DNA of 64,000 nucleotides from contig JAQBQF010000307.1 in the NCBI GenBank assembly GCA_028287115.1, forward strand, positions 28,939 to 92,938. The letters run 5' to 3'. A program made the position numbers and the translations under genes. Shown piece by piece: positions 59,320 to 64,000 of this stretch (its first letter is position 1; each line of letters opens with the position of its first letter). The DNA comes from Myxococcales bacterium. GTDB taxonomy: Bacteria; Myxococcota_A; Polyangia; Haliangiales; Haliangiaceae. Below the pieces are notes generated by a model, which ran no database searches, was not told the origin of the DNA, and saw nothing but the letters and a program-made list of their open reading frames with translations.

Positions 59320-60620
59320 GGATGTGGCGGTGCGTCGGGGTGCGCGGGCGCCTTGATCTCGAGGAGCTCGACATCGAACACGAGCATGCCCTGCGGCCGA
59401 CCTTGTTGGCCCTTGTACGCGAGCTCTTCCGGAATCCAGAACCGGACCTTGTCGCCGACCGACATCACGGTAATGCCGTCGGTCCACCCGGCGATCACAG
59501 CTTGCAGGCTGAACTCCGCCGGCTCGTTGCGAACCACCGACGAGTCGAACAGCTTGCCGTCGGTCGTCCAGCCCGTGTAGTGCACGCGCACGGTGTCGGT
59601 CGCCTTCGGGTGCGGTCCGCCTTTGCCACTCTTGAGCACTTTGTAGAACACGCCCTTCGCGGTCTTCTTCACGCCCTCGGGCGGCTTCGCGACATCCGGC
59701 GGAGTGACCGGCGGCTCGGAGCCTTTTTCGATCTGCACGATCTCGACCTCGTAGCAGAGCTGGCCCTTCGGCATACCCGGCGTGGTCTTGCCCTCGTTCA
59801 TCTTCTCCGAGGGAGCCCAGAACCGAACGCGCTCGCCCGCGGTCATCGACGTCAACACCTCGGCGAACGGGCCGGGCTGACGATACGGCGCGACCTTCGC
59901 CGGTCGCTTGCGAGTCTCGGTCGAGTCGAACATCCGACCGTCCGCGTCCCAGGCGGTGTAGTTGAACGTCAGGTTGTCGTACGGCTTCGCCTTGTCTTTG
60001 CCGGTGCCAGGGCGAATCACGACATACTTGTAACCAGACTTCGTCGACTCGGCGGTGTCCGGCGGCTTCGCGACATCCGCGGGAACCTCGGGTGCGGGGA
60101 CGACCTCGACGACCTCGACCTCGTAACACAGCGTCTCGGGGGTCGTGCCCTGCGGTCCCTGGCCCTTGTAGCCGATCGAAGGCGGCACCCAGAGCACCGC
60201 GCGTTCGCCTTTGTGCAGGAGCTGCATGGCCTCGGTGAACCCGGGCGCCGTGGTCGCGAGGTTCAGCGGCATCGGCTGGCCGCGCGTCTTGTTCGAGAAG
60301 AACGTCTCGCCCGTCGACTGCTTCCAGCCCGTGTAGTTGATCATCACCGTGTCATTGCGCTTCGGCGCGGTGCCCGCGTCGTTCGCGACGAGCTTCTTGT
60401 AGATCAGCCCGGAAGCGGTCTTTACGGCATCCGTGGGCGGATTCTTCAGATCGACCGGCGGCGCGACCTGATCGGGCTTTGGCCGTTGCGATATTCCAGC
60501 GCCGCTGCCGGCTTGCTTCGGCGTTAGCTCGGGCGCCGGCTTCTTTTCTTCGGCCTTCTGACAGCTCGCAAGCACAAGAACGCTAAACAGGACTACGGAA
60601 CCGCGCATGCACGTGAACAT
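59316..60620 (-). CDS. Lipoprotein with three FKBP-type peptidyl-prolyl isomerase domains
   Basis: 434 residues (ATG 60620; ATG 60608 also possible). A lipoprotein signal (SVVLFSVLVLASC) leads to a charged linker and three FKBP modules, each with the core V-x-I/V-x-Y-x-G/A-W followed by FSN/FDS and a hydrophobic pocket: VMINYTGWKQSTGETFF, LTFNYTAWDADGRMFDS and VRVHYTGWTTDGKLFDS. The third is closest to active FKBP; the middle one has WAPSEKMNEG at the usual LAYG site. It should help fold or hold periplasmic or surface proteins. It overlaps the phosphotransferase gene and follows PepQ. Confidence 0.88.
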   Translation of the reverse strand: MFTCMRGSVVLFSVLVLASCQKAEEKKPAPELTPKQAGSGAGISQRPKPDQVAPPVDLKNPPTDAVKTASGLIYKKLVANDAGTAPKRNDTVMINYTGWKQSTGETFFSNKTRGQPMPLNLATTAPGFTEAMQLLHKGERAVLWVPPSIGYKGQGPQGTTPETLCYEVEVVEVVPAPEVPADVAKPPDTAESTKSGYKYVVIRPGTGKDKAKPYDNLTFNYTAWDADGRMFDSTETRKRPAKVAPYRQPGPFAEVLTSMTAGERVRFWAPSEKMNEGKTTPGMPKGQLCYEVEIVQIEKGSEPPVTPPDVAKPPEGVKKTAKGVFYKVLKSGKGGPHPKATDTVRVHYTGWTTDGKLFDSSVVRNEPAEFSLQAVIAGWTDGITVMSVGDKVRFWIPEELAYKGQQGRPQGMLVFDVELLEIKAPAHPDAPPHP

Positions 60621-60640
60621 ACACGCATTTTTCGGAAACG

Positions 60641-61933
60641 CTAGCCGTTGAACGCCTCGCGAGTGAGGTTACGAATTCCTGCGGCTTCGACCACGATGTT
60701 GTCCTCGATCCGAATTCCACCGAACGGACGAAGCTCGTCGATGACGTTTAGATCGAGCGCCTTATCGCGGCCATCGGCGCGGAGCTGAGCGAGCAAGCCC
60801 TCGATGATGTACAGCCCCGGCTCGATCGTGAACACCTGACCGGCCTCGATCACCGCCGTGTTGCGCAAGAACTTGTTCTCGGCGCGCGGCAACCGCAGCT
60901 TCATTCCAACATCGTGCGTGGTGACGCCGAGCGAGTGTCCGAGCCCGTGCGGAAACAACGCGCGGGTGATGCCGCGATCGACGAGCTCGTCGGTCGAGGC
61001 GCGTGCGATGCCGGCTTCGACGAGCATGACAGCGAGCAGGCGATGCGAGAGGTCGTGCAGGTCCTCGTAGCGCATGCCGATCTTGATGCGGCGGCAGATC
61101 TCCTGCTGCAGCTTGTCCATCCGCGCGATCAGCTCGCTGAACCGGCGTGCCGCCGGGCTATCGCCGCGAACGTACGTGCGCGTGATGTCGCTGCCGTAGC
61201 CGTTGCATTTTGCGCCGGCGTCGACGAGGAGTGAGGTGTCGCCGGATTCGCGAACGCGCTGATACGCGACGTAATGGAGCACGGCAGCATGCGCGCCGAG
61301 TGCCACGATGTTCTTGTAAGGCGTCGCGAGATCGTCTTGCTCCGAGGCGGCGAGATACGCGAGATGAAGATCGAGCTCCGAGACGTCGCCGCCGGCAAAC
61401 TGCACCGCGGTCTGGCGATGGCCGCGCACAGCACGGCGTGTGGCTTCCGCGAGGCTCTCGATCTCGTACGCGGTCTTCTTCGTGCGCAACGCATCGAGCG
61501 AAGCGATCAGCTCTTGCGGATTGACCTCACCGGGAGGCGCAGCGCCCGGATCTCGCGTCACGGTGGCAACGCGACCGCCGGGCAGGACATCGCTCGCGTG
61601 GCCCGGTTCGGTCGTCACGACATCGAAGTGCTCCCAGAAGTGCTCGTTCTCCGGCGGCGCGGTGGTCTCCCAGAAATCATCGACGACCGTGCGGACGAGC
61701 GTCGGCCTCTTGCCCTGCCGGATGACGAGGTACGAGTCCGCTTCGACGAGCGGACACCAGTGCGAAAACGCCGGCGTCGGAATCAGCGGCCACGACTGAT
61801 CGTCAAACCGATTCTTCGACTGCGGCGCGCCGCTGCACAACACGAGCGCCTCGTACTTGTGCTCGGCAAGCACGCGCTCGGTCGCGCGCTGAAGACCCGC
61901 CACATGATCCGGATACGTCTCGGCGAAGCTCAC
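60641..61933 (-). CDS. pepQ: M24 family Xaa-Pro dipeptidase
   Basis: 430 residues from GTG 61933. The pita-bread metal ligands are in order: DAGAKCNGYGSDITRTY (two Asp), PHGLGHSLGV (His), FTIEPGLYII (Glu) and GGIRIEDNIVV (Glu). Length and the N-terminal domain fit the bacterial prolidase PepQ, which splits Xaa-Pro dipeptides with two metals in the cytoplasm. It leads the minus-strand operon with the FKBP lipoprotein 20 bases downstream. Confidence 0.93.
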   Translation of the reverse strand: MSFAETYPDHVAGLQRATERVLAEHKYEALVLCSGAPQSKNRFDDQSWPLIPTPAFSHWCPLVEADSYLVIRQGKRPTLVRTVVDDFWETTAPPENEHFWEHFDVVTTEPGHASDVLPGGRVATVTRDPGAAPPGEVNPQELIASLDALRTKKTAYEIESLAEATRRAVRGHRQTAVQFAGGDVSELDLHLAYLAASEQDDLATPYKNIVALGAHAAVLHYVAYQRVRESGDTSLLVDAGAKCNGYGSDITRTYVRGDSPAARRFSELIARMDKLQQEICRRIKIGMRYEDLHDLSHRLLAVMLVEAGIARASTDELVDRGITRALFPHGLGHSLGVTTHDVGMKLRLPRAENKFLRNTAVIEAGQVFTIEPGLYIIEGLLAQLRADGRDKALDLNVIDELRPFGGIRIEDNIVVEAAGIRNLTREAFNG

Positions 61934-62045
61934 GCGCGCAGCCTACCGCGGGAACGAAAGGACCGGCGCGGCTCGCGCGCACGATCGGACGCCGGCGACC
62001 GTAGCCTGCAGCAACCAACTTTGCTGGCAGTTTGATTACGGCGAC

Positions 62046-62300
62046 TCAGTTGTAACGTTTGAGGTCACTAGCGACATATGGACCTCGCACATCGAGCTCA
62101 CCTTTCGCCTCTGAATTTCGACCATGCTTGGCCATGAAGGTTCCGAGGTCCAGGGAACTTCCCGATGCGATCTCGTCGGCGGAAAGCCAAAGCGAATCGC
62201 ACTCTGGACACAAGATCGCGTTCCGCTCCAAGTGAACGAGCCGAACGTTGACAAGCCGATCCTGACCGCAGACTGGACAAACGACCTCGTGTTCATTCAT
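62046..62300 (-). CDS. Small zinc-ribbon protein
   Basis: 84 residues. A zinc ribbon (VVCPVCGQDRL...AILCPECDSLWL: Cys8, Cys11, Cys31, Cys34) is followed by DEIASGSSLDLGTFMAKHG and a short charged end. The fold resembles TFIIB-type zinc ribbons seen in small bacterial proteins of unknown role. The gene has lower GC and looser codon use than its neighbours. A different frame over the same bases lacks these Cys pairs and is not used. Its ATG is at 62300, with no gene upstream. Confidence 0.7.
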   Translation of the reverse strand: MNEHEVVCPVCGQDRLVNVRLVHLERNAILCPECDSLWLSADEIASGSSLDLGTFMAKHGRNSEAKGELDVRGPYVASDLKRYN

Positions 62301-63145
62301 TGGATGGCACCGGAGCTAACGATCCCAGATCAGGCGTTTGCATTCGTCCTCCCACTCCGCCGACTTTCTTGTCAGGAGGGTGGCTCCTGGCGCGGTCTCG
62401 ATGAGATGGAGCAGCGCGAAAGCGAGGCCGAAAGCATCATCAGGACCAAAACACAGACTAGCGCACGTCGTTCGTCGGCCGCGCTCGGCTCCGCCATCGC
62501 CTTTCGCCGTTTCCGAGCGCCCCCCGCGTCAACTGAGTCTTCGTCCGACGAGAACGCGTGACGTCGCTGTGGACGGTGATGGACAGCCGCCGCTCTTCGC
62601 TCGGTGCCGGTTCGCGCCTGACCACACCGCCCACAGCGCTGACGCCAAACGCGAACGCTCCGGTCCGGAAAAAAACCTTTGGTTTTTGATCGGGAGGAGC
62701 GTGGGAGCGAGGGCCAGCGGTTGGGGGCGGCGACCGAAGAGGCTTGTCGAGCTACGCCGCATGACACACATGACGCGGTTGGCCGGCGTTGGTCACAAGC
62801 CGTGTCGCCGTCCATAACCGTGCCGCGCGTTCTATTCGGTTCGCTGTGCCGGTCGCGTTCCCAAAAGGGATACTCGGAATTTCCGAGAACCGCGCCGCGA
62901 GTTTTCGGCCACGCGAGCACCAATAAAGCCTTTTCCTTCATCACACTCGTCGCTTTCCACCGCATGACCTCGACGGTTGACGGCGTCTCTGACACCGCCT
63001 GTAAAGGACGTCCGTGGGCAATGAGCCCGAAGTGTCAGGGATGTCTCGAGGCTGCTGTGTAAACGATCTATGTGATCTGCACCCCGGCTCACTTGTATCC
63101 GATTTGGACGTCAGACCCGTGAGGTACAAAAACACTGCGGAAATC
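62301..63145. other. About 850 bases with no convincing gene, several hairpins
   Basis: Open frames on both strands in this stretch lack ribosome sites and have Arg/Ser/Pro-rich, shadow-like content. The DNA is less GC-rich than its surroundings and may be decayed. It contains AAAAACC-TTT-GGTTTTT (62671-62687), TCCC-AAAA-GGGA (62859-62870) and CTCGGAA-T-TTCCGAG (62873-62887), all between the zinc-ribbon and transposase genes. Confidence 0.5.
62873..62887. repeat. Palindrome CTCGGAA-T-TTCCGAG
   Basis: Perfect seven-base arms with a single T between them, 258 bases before the transposase ATG. Short hairpins of this kind are the substrates of REP-associated tyrosine transposases, but no second copy was seen in the window. 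Confidence 0.4.
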
Positions 63146-63856
63146 ATGTCGCCGAAATCACGAAAGAAGCACGTCCAGCTATCACTCGACCGGGCTCGCA
63201 AGCCGGACGGGAAGCATGGCGGATGGCGGCCAGGTGCGGGTCGGAAGAAGAAGCCGGGCGCGGTCTCGCATGACTCGCGTGAGTCATTGCCATCGCGGTT
63301 TCCGGTGCACGTCACGCTACGGATCGTCGCGGGTGTCGGCTCGCTGGCGCGCGACTACCTGATGAAGGTCATCCGCAAGTCCATCGCGGAATCGCACAAG
63401 AGCTGGTTTCGGATCGTCGAGTTCAACGTGCTCTCGAATCACCTCCATCTGATCTGCGAGGCGCAGAGCAAGCGTCAACTTGCACGTGGCATTCAGGGCT
63501 TCGAGGTTCGTACGGCACGCAGGCTCAACCGCGTGCTGAAGCGTACAGGCAAGCTGTTCTCGCAGCGCTATCACGTCAGGCAACTCAACAGTCCAAAGGA
63601 GGTCCGCAACGCGCTTCGCTACGTGCTGCTAAACCGCAAGCATCACAATGCCGAGCAGAAGTTCGCGAAGTACTGGATCGATCCGTATTCGAGCGCCGCA
63701 TGGTTCAGCGGCTGGGCCGGTCCGATCAACGTGAACACCGAGTGGAAACGCGAGCTCGTCCACATGGAGCGGCCGAATGCCGAGCCAACGGTTTGGCTAC
63801 TCACCACCGGCTGGCGCAGACATGGCCTGCTGCGATTTGACGAAGCGCCGGCGTGA
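63146..63856 (+). CDS. REP-associated tyrosine transposase (Y1/HUH type)
   Basis: 236 residues from ATG 63146. After a basic N-terminus (GGWRPGAGRKKK) the IS200-like domain has RFPVHVTLRI, the HUH pair in NHLHLICEA (His99, His101), and a candidate nucleophile Tyr159 in NALRYVLLNRKHH, about 58 residues later, as in RAYT proteins. These single-strand transposases cut and join REP hairpins and are usually domesticated rather than mobile. The last ~65 residues (YSSAAWFSGWAGP...) are typical of the family. An 18-bp palindrome follows 38 bases after the stop. No terminal inverted repeats are seen, consistent with the HUH mechanism. Confidence 0.88.
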   Translation: MSPKSRKKHVQLSLDRARKPDGKHGGWRPGAGRKKKPGAVSHDSRESLPSRFPVHVTLRIVAGVGSLARDYLMKVIRKSIAESHKSWFRIVEFNVLSNHLHLICEAQSKRQLARGIQGFEVRTARRLNRVLKRTGKLFSQRYHVRQLNSPKEVRNALRYVLLNRKHHNAEQKFAKYWIDPYSSAAWFSGWAGPINVNTEWKRELVHMERPNAEPTVWLLTTGWRRHGLLRFDEAPA

Positions 63857-63893
63857 CTGGCACGCCCGAAGACACCCGAGCCCAATTCAAAAC

Positions 63894-63911
63894 ACGTTCC
63901 CGCGGGAACGT
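63894..63911. repeat. Perfect 18-bp palindrome ACGTTCCCGCGGGAACGT
   Basis: Lies downstream of the transposase gene. It could be its terminator hairpin, a REP-type target or an operator. No T-run follows. The remaining bases to the window end show no gene. Confidence 0.45.
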
Positions 63912-64000
63912 TTCGGTCGCACGGAGATTCGGCGCGTTCCCCGAGCCACCGCGATCACTCGGTATGGATCTACCGCCGAATGATCAGAGCGCCGCGAGCT

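Noticed and set aside
62036..62296. Second frame over the small zinc-ribbon gene
   Set aside because: It lacks the two CxxC pairs and is a shadow.
62372..62995. Long minus-strand frame in the low-coding region
   Set aside because: No ribosome site, low-complexity Arg/Ser/Pro content, and no recognisable domain.
63262..63290. Inverted repeat ATGACTC-GCGT-GAGTCAT
   Set aside because: It lies inside the transposase coding sequence and may simply reflect codon choice.
63894..63911. LexA box
   Set aside because: The spacing GTTC-N6-GAAC does not fit known LexA patterns, and no SOS gene is next to it.
1..64000. CRISPR arrays, prophage, integrase-type attachment site at the tRNA
   Set aside because: No regularly spaced repeats, phage genes or integrase were found; tRNA-Arg has no flanking direct repeat that I can see.

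Overview
The window is GC-rich, densely coded DNA that looks like a predatory or soil Myxococcota chromosome, probably near Haliangium/Kofleriaceae. The evidence is: several large membrane Ser/Thr kinases, many short lipoproteins, surface proteins ending in a Cys-Cys/TM/Arg-cluster (MYXO-CTERM-type) tail, glycine-rich and Cys-rich repeat surface proteins, and an EF-G of the type shared with spirochaetes, planctomycetes and mitochondria. The assignment is an inference from gene style; no rRNA is present. One tRNA (Arg, UCU) is present. I saw no CRISPR array and no prophage.

Layout. 1-2318 (minus): acyl-CoA dehydrogenase translationally coupled to a polytopic membrane protein that runs off the window. 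2357-7275 (plus): MidA-like methyltransferase; a cassette of a small TM peptide, a C39 cysteine-protease lipoprotein and a coiled lipoprotein; then a ferredoxin-NADP reductase overlapping an NAD(P)-binding epimerase. 7272-22882: large kinase, MsrB, VOC protein, a lone secretin-type STN protein, ATP-dependent DNA ligase and a separate LigD-type primase/polymerase (a split NHEJ pair), MATE pump, a VolA-like lipase/FadL pair, YihY protein, tRNA-Arg and a lipoprotein. 23020-28337 (minus): second kinase followed by two tandem MYXO-CTERM metzincin-like proteins whose zinc motif starts with Gln instead of His, and a small secreted protein. 28474-41258: fusA, a repeat-rich CarboxypepD_reg-domain protein, lipoproteins, a flavin monooxygenase, cystathionine beta-synthase overlapping an acyl-CoA synthetase, a zinc-ribbon membrane protein and a polysaccharide deacetylase.

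41413-52321 is the most coherent block and is about polyhydroxyalkanoate (PHA). A minus-strand phasin-phaC pair, a carboxylate-type MFS transporter and a phaR regulator are followed by a six-gene plus-strand operon in which nearly every stop overlaps the next start: lipoprotein, alpha/beta-hydrolase fused to an outer-membrane beta-barrel, a paralogous lipoprotein, a PhaE-like protein, an acyl-CoA synthetase and a second phaC. The phasin promoter and the operon promoter carry the same 14-bp box (TTGCTGCGCCGCAA) 9-10 bp upstream of TTGACA, with a 17-bp spacer to a TAG(C/G)GT -10 element. I propose that this is a PhaR-linked surface-ester-to-storage-granule pathway: hydrolyse outside, pass through the fused barrel, activate with CoA, polymerise. 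This is a hypothesis.

52314-64000: a 45-bp tandem repeat, an EamA transporter, a pseudokinase fused to a response-regulator receiver domain, an EF-hand protein, a large M36-like MYXO-CTERM metallopeptidase, a PepQ/triple-FKBP/phosphotransferase operon, a small zinc-ribbon protein, about 850 bases without a convincing gene, and a REP-associated tyrosine (Y1/HUH) transposase with palindromes nearby.
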